Assembly: GCF_018320785.1 (NCBI RefSeq)
Contig: NC_054882.1
Location: 29,020,719 to 29,084,718, forward strand
Direction of reading: 5' to 3'
DNA length: 64,000 bases
Origin: Cheilinus undulatus
Taxonomy: Eukaryota > Chordata > Actinopteri > Labriformes > Labridae
A program made the translations under genes and the position numbers. Below are positions 11,147 through 23,200 of this stretch, in pieces; position 1 is the first letter of the stretch, and each line of letters opens with the position of its first letter. The notes beneath the pieces are model-generated. The model was given only the letters and a program-made list of their open reading frames with translations. It did no database searches and had not been told where the DNA came from.

Positions 11147-11390
11147 TTAAAGGGGACATATTTTACTCTTTTAAGTCGAGTTTATATTGGTCTCAGAAGT
11201 CTGTTGCTGAAAAAAACACTCCAGTATAGGATTGTTGCATGTCTAAAAAACCTCTGTTTCAGCCCTGCTCAGGACAAGCAGTTTCTGTGTCTGTAGCTTT
11301 AAATGTTACTGAGCTGTCTGACTCCGCCCCTGACCCCGCCCCTCTCAGGAAATGGATGTGGCTCCCCTGATCCTCCTCTCAGCTAGCAGC
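11147..11390. mobile_element. 5' part of a TTAA-flanked MITE (copy 1)
   Basis: Begins TTAAAGGGGACATATTTT and is closely similar to 55870-56150, sharing GTTTATATTGGTCTCAGA and GACTCCGCCCCTGACC. The match stops near 11390, where another element begins. The 3' end of the MITE is missing. Confidence 0.75.
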
Positions 11391-12028
11391 TAAGGCCTTG
11401 TCCACACGGAGACAAAAACGATATATTTCTGTTTCGTTTCCAAAAAATTTCTGTGAATATGGGATCATTTCAGGAAATGTCTGCATAAGCAAGGAACCAT
11501 TGAAAACGACTAAAAATGCCGTAGTATATATGCCAAGCCTGTAAGTGGCGCTGTAACGCTGCCACGGAAATGCACCAAAAGAGAGAAAATTACAGAAAAC
11601 TGCCACAAACTTTCTCCTAGTTGCCCTTCTTGTTGTTCTCCATGGTGGATTTAAGATCATCCAGTGTATGCTGTTCTCAGTGGTGGTAAAGGAGCATCAG
11701 ATTTTGCTGTAAAAGCCATAATAAGCTCAGTAGCCTCGGCAGCACGAACACAGCCCTGTAATCCGCCATTGTTGCTTTGGTTCGACAGCGCATGCAGCCT
11801 AAGTAGGCTACGCCATGTATGATATAATTGTTTCAAGAAAGATGCGGTTGGCTGTCCACAAGGAGATGAAACGGTAAGCATTTACAGATTTGTTCACTCT
11901 GGGACCCAGTTTCAAAAAGCATCATTTACAGTCACTCAAAACGCCATTTCCGTGTGAATGAAGCACCGATGCGACAAAAAACTTTTGAGTATTCTCCTGA
12001 ATTCATCTCCATGTGGATGGGGCGATAG
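11391..12028. mobile_element. Nested DNA-transposon-like element
   Basis: Left end GGCCTTGTCCACACGGAGA and the reverse complement of the right end, CGCCCCATCCACATGGAGA, look like diverged terminal inverted repeats. It interrupts the TTAA MITE inside the hAT element. No clear target duplication was found, so the superfamily is left open. Confidence 0.5.
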
Positions 12029-12500
12029 GGCTGGTTCCTTCGCGACCGACACATCACTCCTCACTACAGACCATCATGTGCTGTGAAAATCAAACTTCTG
12101 GCCATTTTCTTGTTGGAGGAAGACTAGAACCTCCTTGTTTTGGCTTTCAGTATTTAATTTTTTTGCTCACCACTGAATGCTTTTTAAAATAGAGAAGTAC
12201 AAAACTTCTTTTAAAATGTAGAGAAGTAAAATTAAAAGTAGTGATTTTGAAAAGTACACAAACAAGCTACTCAATTACTGTAACTTGAGTAAATTTAGTT
12301 ACTTTCCACCTCTGCTATTTGCCCTGCTCAAATAAAACCAAGCCAGGGAAGAGGTGAACAACTTTATAACAGTCTAAATCCAAAATTCAGTCACAGATAG
12401 ATCTCGGTGTTTTCACATGTTTACAGCAAACTTTTTCCAACATTTCTAGTGTGTTAAGACACAAAATTTTGCATTTCACTTTCCAGGGACTTTCACTGAA

Positions 12501-15500
12501 ATTCAAAACATTTCACATATATTATGATGTCAGTGCAGCATTATTTTCTTAGGAATTTGATTTGAGAGAATAAACAGGCACCACATGGACAACATTTTCA
12601 AACCTTTTCTCCAAAAAATTTAATTGCAGAATTATTTACACTGGATGACCTCAGCAATGAATAAACTACTCAAAGAGGAAAAACTTTTCAGTGGCTCAGC
12701 TCGTAAAGTATGGAGGGAAATGCATTTAGTTTGCTAACTACTCAAATCATACAAAAATAACCTGATGAAACAGCAACTTACAGTGAAATAACACACTAAA
12801 ATGCATATGTGACAGACACATGAATAAATAACATCAGTGGGAACAGTGCCGTAAGTTTTAAAGAGAGAAATAATAAATAAGCCTACATTCAGAATCAGTA
12901 TTTTGCATGCCATCATATCAGCTTAGAAAACAACCAACAAAGTGAAAAGACAACAAAACATGAACAAATGCGGAAAATAGTCATGTTTCAATGAGGCATA
13001 TATTATATATTTATATATCTATATATATTTCTTTACAAATAATGAATATTTGGCATTATATTCATCCTCACTATAGATATGATATACAAGAGATGAAAAT
13101 AGTTTTACCTAAACAACTACCTTTTTCATTGTATCTAGTAATTATAGAGTGGTTTCACATTCCAAGATCAAGGAATTGTTGTTTCAGTGAGTCTGATGCT
13201 TTTTCCACGGCATGGATACGAAAAAGTTCCCCTTAAAATATTTCACATAATAGGTTCTAGAGTAAAGCAGATAGAAGAGTAGTTCCAGAAATGAGGCCAC
13301 ATATGTTGAAATATGAGCTAAAATGGCAAGAATGTGATCAGAAATGGGGAAATGTTGGCAATGGTAAGAATGCTTTGCTTGTACAAACTTGATATGGGAT
13401 ATGTAGCTACGTAGAATATTGATTTTACAGTATACTGGATAAGTTGAAAATTGATGGCACTTGTAGTTATTTGCTGCCCTCTTGAGATTAAATGTGAGTC
13501 TTCTGCAACTCGGGGTTTCGCACAATCTTTTGGTGAGTGCTTAGCTGTTAGATTACCATAATTTTAAAATGCTGCTAAGTGAGGAACCCTGTAATGCTCA
13601 CAGTTTCACAAGCACACTGTTCAAGTGTACATTAATAAAAGGGATCCAACATAAAATAGGCTACGAAAATGAAATACAAGCGATCGCTTTGTAAGAGGAG
13701 GCCCTAACAGCTTTTCTTGTAATAGTGTGTTCATACCTATTTGGACAAAAGGAATTGAAAAAATACAATAAAACACTTTCTGTTGATGGGAACTGTTTTC
13801 TCTGGGTGATAAAATTGACCCAGCTGTAACAGCAGAGAGTTTTTCTTCTTAGTTTAGAAAATTGCTCTGAGAGTATTGGTACCAAGATAAAGTGTTTTTT
13901 TTTTTCCAAACTAAATGTGCGATTTCTGTCGTTCTTACCTTGAGACGTGGCTGTAAATTTACTGAAGTGTGCAGCTCAATGGCACAAACCTTTCCTATTT
14001 TTCTGCTCAGTTCTGACTCTAATTCCAGGTAAAAAAAAAAACATCCAATTGCAATCACATGAATGTCTCTTTATAGAAGAGATGTGCTTTAACTGAACCG
14101 AGGTGGAAGATATTTTGCTTTTTTCACAGCACTGATTATTTTGCATAAGGGAGAAACTCCTCCATCATTTATTCGAGGTTGTAACCCACATAAGAATGAC
14201 AGAAATACTTGTAGAGCGGTTGCTTAAGATCTACAATATAGTCCACTTACCAGCAACACATTTATCAACACAAGCTTTGAAAGGCCTCTGAGGCTCTTCA
14301 CTTGATCTCACCAAGGACCACATATCTTGCATAAGCTGCTTTGCTTAGTCAAAGGCAGGTAAAAAAAAAAAACAAAAAACAAAACAAACACAGCGCCTAG
14401 CGATCCTTACAGAACAGCCTTCCAGCTACACAACTGCAGACAAGTGTAGTTTGGGGCTCGGTGCAGAGCTCTTGTCTCCTCTAAGCCAGCATATGTCAAG
14501 CCGAGTCTGTCTCTCTCCTGTCTGCCTGCCACCCTGGAAACAGCAGGGGGATATCTCTGCTTTGCCAACTGCCTGGCATCAGGCACCCAGACACCTCCCA
14601 GAAAACTGCTGTCATGTCTCTGCCTCTGTAATGAAAAAACTTTAGCGTTATAGATGGGAATTTTAAAAAAAAATGTATAATCTCACACTCAGCAGAAGCT
14701 AACCCAAAGCATAATTCAAGTGTTGCACAGCACATATGTGAGCTGTTGTACTGAAAACCATATATAATGCTCTGAAATATGTTGTTTGAACTCTGCTACA
14801 ACATTTATGACATTTTCAAACATGCATACAGAGCCCCGAAGGGCTAAAAGAAGAAATCAACATAAAATGCTGATTTGGTTAATTATTGATTGCATTTTAT
14901 AATAATGCAATTGGTGGCATGGCAAAATAAATCAAATGCTATGATATGGTATCTGAAATAGTTTAACACAGTGCTGATAATACAGGGACAATAAAAATGT
15001 GTATCTATATTGGTGTGTGAGAGATTCAGGTCAGGCCACAGTTGGGTAGTAATAAGGAAATCAAGCCACTCTGACCTCAGATTTACCCTATTCTGTGCTG
15101 TGCTACAAAAACAACATCCACACACATCAACAAGACACAAACCCACACAAAATGCTCAAAGTAAGCTTGCTTTTAACGCTCTTTGCTAAATCTGCCTGGT
15201 CCTACCCATAATAAACACCACCACTAATGCTCCATTAAGATTTCGAAGTCATAAAAATAGACATTAAAGTTATGTATTAACAGTTGATATCTGATTGTGT
15301 TGCATTGATTGTTAATGTAGATCTATATAGGCTATATTTCATTAAAAAGAAGCACCTTTTGTTGGTTTGTTATCCAAAGATTTTACCAATAGAATTCAGT
15401 CTTTAAGTCTGTGATTTAAATAAAACACTGGCAATTCAATGACTGATGTTCAAGTTACTGGCAATACAGAGCAGCAGAATCTTAACTCAAGATGAGTTAA

Positions 15501-15631
15501 TGAACAAGTAACTGAGAATTTACCCTGGGAGTAAATCCCAAAACCTCTACAGCCTTATTTTGTAAGCCCCGTTACTTTAACACTGCCTAAAATAATTGGG
15601 CGGCACCAGCTATTCATACAACACTATATCT
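12501..15631. other. Intergenic DNA, no gene recognised
   Basis: AT-rich with TA-rich patches near 13005-13035. Several open frames of 60-110 codons occur on both strands, but none shows a domain, conserved motif or splice context. Nothing else is supported. Confidence 0.5.
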
Positions 15632-16903
15632 TAGGGTGGCCATTTCCACAGCACCAAAAAGGAGGACACTTTGCAGCACTTACTGTAGCAATAATAATCA
15701 CAACAAATAGGACTCTAGTGTACTCCCCGCTACAATACAATTTTGTCCAGATGGTATCATGAGACAGTGATTATGAGATACTCTACTTATTGAAGGACAA
15801 TTGATCCAGGACTGCCCCTGGCCAAAGTGAGGCCCTAAGCAGACTCTGATATGAGGCCCCCCAACACTGCCACCACTATTGCACCAACATACTCACCTAA
15901 CAATACTCAAAAGTATCTTAAAATAGCTAAAGTAACTAAAGGACATATTACTACAATAATAATTAATACAAAGTCTTTGCGATTTAGCTCGAGTTTGTCA
16001 CCTGCAAAAGACACAGTTCTTAGTTAGTAAAATTATCATGACTTTAAAGATCATATTCCTTGTTGCAATAATAAGGATATTTTTAATTTCCATCTGTCTT
16101 ATAAAAAGTGGTCACCATGGGTCAATTATTTTGATTATAACCTTAATCCCACTTTATAAGCTATCTGTTTAATTGGGGTCTTCTCAAAATAAAGCTATAA
16201 ACCAGCTGATCTTGCCCCCCTTACACCCCTGCACATCTCCCCTTCCCTCACACACAGCAGCTCATCCATTTTGCTTCTATCTCTTCCTCTCTATGATCTT
16301 TTTAAATTTCTGCTTCAGTGTCTTTTATTAAATCACCTTAAAATATACATTGTCTTTATTTGTTTTCACCCGCGATCTGATTTTAAAACAGCTGATCCGC
16401 TCGAGGAAGTTTGACAACTTCAATTAATTTCTGATCAGAACCAGCGCGGAAATGTCAGAGTTTTATGATAAATTCACAAACTAAACAATGGTAGAAGTTT
16501 ACATTTGACAACAGAGGTTGCAGAATAACGGGTGAATTTACGGGACAGGCGTGATGAGAGTTTCTGTGCAGCAAGTATCAGGAGAGAGGGAGAGCGAGCG
16601 AGTGGACACTGCACGCACTTCATTGATCACGGATGGCACAGATCTCCAAAAATAGATATCTTTAGGGTTAATTTACTAATGTGTGACGGCCAGGTTAAGT
16701 TTATGTTTGGTCAACGCTGTATATACATTACCAGGATCATATTTAACATACAAACACCGGACTAATGTGCAGAGAAAGAGAGAAATGTATGCTGCGTGAC
16801 GTTCAGGTGCAACTCCAAAAGGAGGAGAAAAAAGTGCCAGATGCTGGACAAGGCATTCAAATTCCGGACTGTCCGGCCAAAAGCCGGACATGTGGCCACC
16901 CTA
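15632..16903. mobile_element. hAT-like element, 1272 bp
   Basis: Terminal inverted repeats TAGGGTGGCCA and TGGCCACCCTA are flanked by CTATATCT (15624-15631) and CTATATCA (16904-16911), an 8-bp duplication with one mismatch. The interior includes AAAAAGGAGGACA near one end and a GGCCAAAAGCCGGACA motif near the other. No intact transposase is present. Confidence 0.75.
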
Positions 16904-16911
16904 CTATATCA

Positions 16912-19900
16912 GTGTGTAAAGTTGGAACTACTACTTTAACCGGCGAACTCAACATTTTTTATACCAATGTCCCTCTAAAGCATAACAAGAACTTCTTAGC
17001 TGGTTAGCATTTGGTGAAAACGGTGCTAGCTACTCGTAGACCAGCCTATTCACACTGTTTATAAAGGAGCTAAAATATCTGATTATGCTAACCTAGCTGA
17101 AAGATTCAGTCACCAATCTGTGGCGTTCTGATTTAAGTCATAAAATACCATTTTGAATATATTATTAAAAAACCTTTTTAAATCAAGTTTCAGGGGAGAT
17201 GATGTATTAATAAAGTATACTTTGTTCTTTATGCTTTATGCTCTCATCATTTGGTCCAGTTAGCTAGCTCTAACTTTTTCCAAAATCAAGCTATTAACCA
17301 TTAATTGCAACAATTGCCATTAAGTAGGCCATATGCATAATTAAATGATGGAAATCTCTATTTTGCAAGTAAATCTCAATGCCTCAAATCGCTTACTTCT
17401 GTTAGTATACTGTAATCCAGTATACTTAAATGCAGGAGAGTACAGAAAACTTATTCACAGTAGGTTAACACTGTCTCAAATTATGCACTAACAGGAAGTG
17501 ACAAAAGTTTAACCGACCGTTTTCTTTTACTTCTTTTGTAACAGCGTTATAAATATATTTTAGGCTATTAGAATCACGGCTATTTTCACCCACTTACATT
17601 AATGTGACTTGCATATATGAGTGTTTAAAGAAAATTAACTGATTTAGCCTTAAATGCCTGTTTCTTGATTGAAAACCGCTGCTGTTGCTAATTAGATGTT
17701 AGCTAGCGGATGCCAATGTTAGCTAGCGCGCTAGCATGCTAACAGAACAATATCTGCAATGTCACCAATATGGCTGCATTAAGGGTGTGAGGGTGTAAGG
17801 GTGTACATAAGTAGGCTATCAAATCTAGGACACATTGGCTGAAATGATCCTGAAGGTTACGGTGAGACAGCATTTCAACCACACAAATGTTCTTCACTTC
17901 TTAATCTCAAAATCTCTAATATTAGCTGGCTAATGTGTTTTTCAGTGGTTCTAAAATGTTTACAGAACCTTTAAGCAAGTTTATGACTGAAAGTTAGAGA
18001 ATCACGTTTAAGGGTTGCAAAAATCTCCACTTTGCAAAGGAATCCCTATTTTAACAGCTTCCTTTAAGTTATAGGGGGTCAAACATCTCTCGAGTGTGCT
18101 AATCTAGCTACACATTTCATAACCACTTTGTGATATTTTTATAAATATAATCTAAAACTTTATATCTTATATCATTGAATATATATATATATATTTTATA
18201 AATGAAATTGCAGGTGTAAAGGTATGTTATAACAACCACAAAACAATTCTTTCTAAATAAGACAACAAGAGCAATTAGCAAGCTAATTTACTTCAGTGTA
18301 TTAGCTCAGTTTGCCAGCTCAGGGGTTTTCTAAAGATTTCTTAACCACAAAGCTGCATAATAGTGGCCAGTGGTGCTAGTAAGTCATGTGGAAATCTCTA
18401 TTTTGCACTTGAATCTCTATTTTATGAGCCCTAGGAAGTAGGTTACATCTAAGCTTATGAATAGCTGGTGCTATTGCTACATGTAGAGACTGTGATATAT
18501 ATCAAAGGCAAATGATAATAACTAGTTTACTCCATCATGCCTGCACAGCCACAGACAGTTCATATCCTGTTACTTGTGTGCGTCCCTTCAACAGCACAAT
18601 TCGAGTTATTTGGGACTTTCTTCTTTCCTTCTCTGTAGTACCTTTGCCCCACTTTTGTTTCTGAGAGGGACTGAACGCTGTTATAAAACTGCTTCAGAAG
18701 ACTTAACAGAACTTTTCAAGAAATCGGAAACTATTCCCTTGGTAAAAGAAACCTCTGTGGAGATATTTTGTTCATGTTGTGGCAGTTTTTTCAATCACTC
18801 CTCATTATAAGCGTAGCTGAAGCTGCTACTTGAAAGGGCCTGAGAGAATTAGAGGAAACACAGCAGTGTGGTTTTCTGTAGGATTCAGCTACTTTTAGGT
18901 ATGTAATGGATTCAGATTTGTCAAAGCAATAGAGAGGGCAGGCAAGCATTGGACATTATGGAAAATAAATATATACGTTTATATATATATAAGATGAATA
19001 TTCTTCCTGCTCACAATTCAAAAATACAACAGTACTATTGTGAACTTTGTTATGTACATTTCCCTTGAAAATAGAGAGAATTGTAATAAGTGCATAAGTG
19101 CATTTGTCTACACATTTTGATCTAAGGAGTTACATAAACTTTCATAGTTTTTTCTACTGCATTGACTTGATGTAAATGTTGGCACAAGACTTGCATGTTG
19201 TCAGCTTCAAGTAAATGTCAATATTTGAAAGTTGGCAACAGGTACATGAGATATAAATGAAATGTGCATGTTTATGAGCTGACAGATGTCAATCTTCCTC
19301 CAATCCAGACCGAGAAAACAGTTTGACTACAACCAGATTGGATAGAAAGCTGCATTTTTCAACACTGACCAGTCCAGAGCTTTTAAGGGCTGCCTGAATA
19401 ACCTTTAATGGGTGATCAGTGCCACATGCACATAGTTGAGGTATTTCAAGCATTGGCACTTTTCAAAGATTTTAAATTACAACAATTTTGTGATATTTAA
19501 ACCTGTAATTGACATTTACCGCACAAAAAGACTAAAGAAATAAAAAAAAATTATAATTTAACCATAAATCATTTTAAAATACTGAAGGGTTACTAACTTT
19601 GACCATATCTGAACAACTTGAAATAAATATCTCTTCTACTCTTTTTAGCTCAAAGGCCTGGTTGCTGGTAGGTTTTCAAAGCTGCACTTTTAAAATGGCA
19701 CTTTGCAAATGCTGAAAATCTACAGACGTAGCCATCCAGGGCATTGGATGAGCGAGCTTGTAGGCTGGGTTTCAGGATCAACAGCAAACCAAGGAGAAAC
19801 CCAACCGACCCATGTCAGACATACATTTCTGCTAACAGTTGTTCGTGTAATGGGAGAGGAGGCTTGGCACATCCTACAGACCAATGGTTTTTGGCGATGG

Positions 19901-20039
19901 GCTCTGAGGATGGCTATCGAGATCAGACAACAGATGGGTAAAGGAAGAGTAGAGAGAGTAGCAGTCTAGAAAAAAGGCTAGTTTTAAAGTCATTTGAATG
20001 TGGGTGCAGGGAGGCGTGCTGGCCCCTGACCCTGTCTCC
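16912..20039 (-). other. 3' flank and probable 3' UTR of dlgap2
   Basis: Directly downstream of the dlgap2 stop. An ATTAAA reads on the minus strand at 19409-19404, a possible poly(A) signal about 630 nt after the stop. A palindromic GCTAGC cluster lies at 17695-17745 and a TA repeat at 18181-18196. No coding frame is supported. Confidence 0.4.
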
Positions 20040-20246
20040 TCAAAGTCTAGTCTGAGCCTCGGGAATATAGATCTCGATGCTGTCTGCTCGCTCTGAGGCT
20101 GAGTTCTGCCGGAATGAGGCTGCCCGCTTGGCTGCCATTAGTCGCCGCCGGGCCTCCTGCCGGTGCCTATCTGGGAGGTCCAGAGATTTCTCCCTTTGTA
20201 TCACACTCTTCTGTCGCGCTGTCTTCTTTGGTACAGGAGCTTGTGG
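20040..20246 (-). CDS. dlgap2: dlgap2 terminal coding exon with Shank-binding C-terminus
   Basis: Acceptor CTTCATGCAG, then CCACAAGC at 20246; TGA at 20042-20040. It encodes PVPKK, RQEARRRLMAAKRAASFRQN and SIEIYIPEAQTRL. The last residues form the class I PDZ ligand bound by Shank proteins and are unchanged from mammals. Confidence 0.96.
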   Translation of the reverse strand, partial: PQAPVPKKTARQKSVIQREKSLDLPDRHRQEARRRLMAAKRAASFRQNSASERADSIEIYIPEAQTRL

Positions 20247-23200
20247 CTGCATGAAGATAAGAGCATAAAAGAGGAGAGTTTTAGGTTGGTTGTTTGGGTT
20301 TTTGCAGAATTATTGTGCAAAACAAATCAAAGGAAAATATAGAAACAGCTTTCTTTTTTAAGATTTCATTTTAGCCCTTATTTGAGGGACAGGACAGGGG
20401 ATAGATGCAGGAAAAGCCTATAAATGAAGCCTAGTGTTAGCTCTTGCAGGGCAGTCATACGCCCAGCCATGAACAGCCGATGGCCAGCTGATCACAATTA
20501 TTACCTCCCAGCTGCTTTAGCCAATCACAGCTTTTTCTCTCAACACAGCGATACAGTTAAATATGACACACTTCTCATTAATCCCTGCTTGCATTAATGC
20601 TGATGCACTACTCTGCTGCTACTGGAAAAGCTTAACATCCTCCACCCCAGCCTCCTTCTTTATAGCATATGCTTATTGCACCCTCATATTCAGATTCACA
20701 CTACTATGGATTAATTGCTTAATATTCAATCTAGCGATGCGCTTCCTGGAAGTCAAAGCATGCTACTTGACTAACCGAGGGAGCATCTTTTGAGCTGAGC
20801 CTTCTCCACCAAGTAAAAGTGTTTATACATTTTGTAATTAAACTGTAAAATGTATAATAAGAGTGTTCCTGGCTGAAATATAGAACTACCTTGAGTCTGT
20901 CTAGGACAGTGCAGAGGCCCTCCCTCACCTTCTTCTCTGGGCTGTCAATGGGCCTCCAGTTGTTGTTCTTTATTTGCTGCAGCTGGTCAAACTTCATGGT
21001 GACGTCATCGATGGAGAGCTGCAGCAGGTCCCAGAACCCAGCCAGGTCCTGAGAGGTGGGCCGTGGCATGGCACTGGGGTCCTATAAAGAACACAGAAGA
21101 GAAATGTTCCAATTTTGCTTGATGTGATGTCTGTGCAGACAGTAAAGAGAGTCAGATTATTGGTTCAGTGCTGCATAAAAGATAAATGGCCATTTTATGC
21201 TTGTAAACACATACTTTGCATAAAACTGAATCACTTTTACTGTATTTCAGCTCTGGTCCACTAGATGTCACTATAAGACTCAAAATGGGCTTGAATACCA
21301 GTTTGGGAGAATTTTAGCCCAAATTAGAGACAATAAGTTGTGATGAAACAACAATATCAGTCCTCAACTCCTGACATGGAAGAAGCCTCTGGTTGACAAA
21401 TGCCTCATTGTCACTGCAGCTTTTAGTGGTCGTAATCAGCCATAACATGTGAAGACAATAAAACTGCTGAAGTGAAGAATGTAGAGATAGTATTAAAATA
21501 TAGAATTCAAAACTTTTTGGTATGATTGTGCTTTTTTTTTTTAAGTGCATTCTGCCCCTGATTTGACTTATCCCCTAAATATAACAGACTGATATGGTTA
21601 ATGCTGTGTGAGCATTAGTATTCCAAAATACTGTAGCTCTGAGCCTCATTTCCTAATTTTCCAAAGCATTTCCCTTCAGATTTTAAATTTATGCAGCAGA
21701 CAAGGCTCTAAAACAAACATTACACCCTTTAATATCTCAACATTAAACATTAAACCCGGCAGTGTTTGCTTACTGTTTACTGCACGGGACATTTTGAAAA
21801 TAATGTTTATTATATATGTTTATTTAATGATCTTGAGTGAAGTGTGGTCATTAGAGACTTTAATTCAATTCCAGTTTAATCCTTAAAAAAAATCAAATGC
21901 AATTTTTGAATTGGTTCTCTAAGTAGAGCTAATTTCTTCCAATTACTGAGCTAAGATTTAGCATTTGTATGTGGGACAACTGCTACCTTTAACAATGGTC
22001 TTATTATATAAGGAGCTCCTTATTCAGCTCACTCTACAAATTATTCACAACCTTTCATACAACCTGGTGCTGATAATACCAAGGTCATGAGTGTGCTCTC
22101 TGTCTGACCTATGGACATTTAAGAGCCAGTGTTGGAATGGATTTTTCTGCCTATGACTAGAACCCAGAGGGCTCTGTTCAATATGAAGCTATTTATGTGC
22201 TATAAGCTGGTTGAGAATTTAAAGTAGTCAAACTCAAATCAATCCCTTTGAATGCACCTAATGTTTAATTTGTTTTGCTTATTGCTTTACGTGTTGAAAA
22301 ATTAGTGCAGAGGCCCTGCTGTTATTCATTTGGAGAGGAGTTTGCCCAAGGGGGCCTGATGAATTACATTTTCAAGGGCCAAAGCATTCTTAAAATATAG
22401 TTTTATCTAAATTTAGTAGGAAGGCCTCAATCAAATTCCATTTCCAAATGTGTACAAGCAAGCTTCACTCACTCAGAACCCTCTAACCCTGCTTTCACAT
22501 CCCACTCCCTCCAAGGCCTTGATTTTTAACGTCCCTCTGTCAAAATACAGGAATAACTAGGGGATCATTTCAAGGACAAGGTTCCCAACATCAACAAGGT
22601 ACCAACATCAGCAGACACAAGTCTCTTCCATCCACCAGCTCCTCCACCCTGGGTGTCAGTTCTTCCAGTTTCCTCACATTGTACCATCACCAGCTTGTAC
22701 CAGTCAACCCGCCGTCTCAATTAACACCATTACCTTGAGTTTCAAATCCCCAAGTTTTAGAACCAGTTCACAACAGCTCCACAGTTTCTGCATCCATCCA
22801 TCCCTGATCACAAGTGTCACCAAAATCTGCCTTCATCCCCACATCCCTTACCCCATACCTCCATCCTCTCACCCTTATTCCCAGCTCTTCACCCCTCGAT
22901 GTCTTGACCCCTACAGTCATGTATGAAATTTGGTAGACATGTATCATGCATGCATCATGACCTGTGGTACAAAAGAGTCCACCCACCCAAACTCTAAACA
23001 CAACAGAAGTCCATTGTTTTAGGTTGAAGTTGAATTTTAGGTGTATTTTTAGTCGTTTCCAGGCATCATACTTAAATGAAATCCTCCAAAGGGATAAATC
23101 TGATCATGTTTAAAATTGGTGTACAGCTAAAGAAGACCTTGATGATGAAAAGCTTTTAAACTTGAATACAAAAAAAGTTGGCGTAATTTCGGCAAGTTCT

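Larger units (their letters stand above)
10576..12314. mobile_element. hAT element, 1739 bp, carrying nested insertions
   Basis: The ends are CAGAGGTGGAAAAAGTA and TACTTTCCACCTCTG-like inverted repeats. They are flanked by the exact 8-bp duplication CTATTTGC at 10568-10575 and 12315-12322. Just inside the ends lies AAGTAAAAGTA-type sequence typical of this fish hAT group. The core holds other elements (11147-12028) and no intact transposase. Confidence 0.9.
10140..12500 (+). repeat. Old interspersed repeat, copy 2, broken by a hAT element
   Basis: Homologous in opposite orientation to 3885-5025. The left part (10140-10575) and right part (12315-12500) match one continuous stretch of copy 1, with the hAT element at 10576-12314 between them. 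The outer limits are approximate. Confidence 0.7.

Noticed and set aside
13184..13525. 113-codon minus-strand frame between genes
   Set aside because: AT-rich, Cys/Tyr/His-rich chance composition with no family feature.
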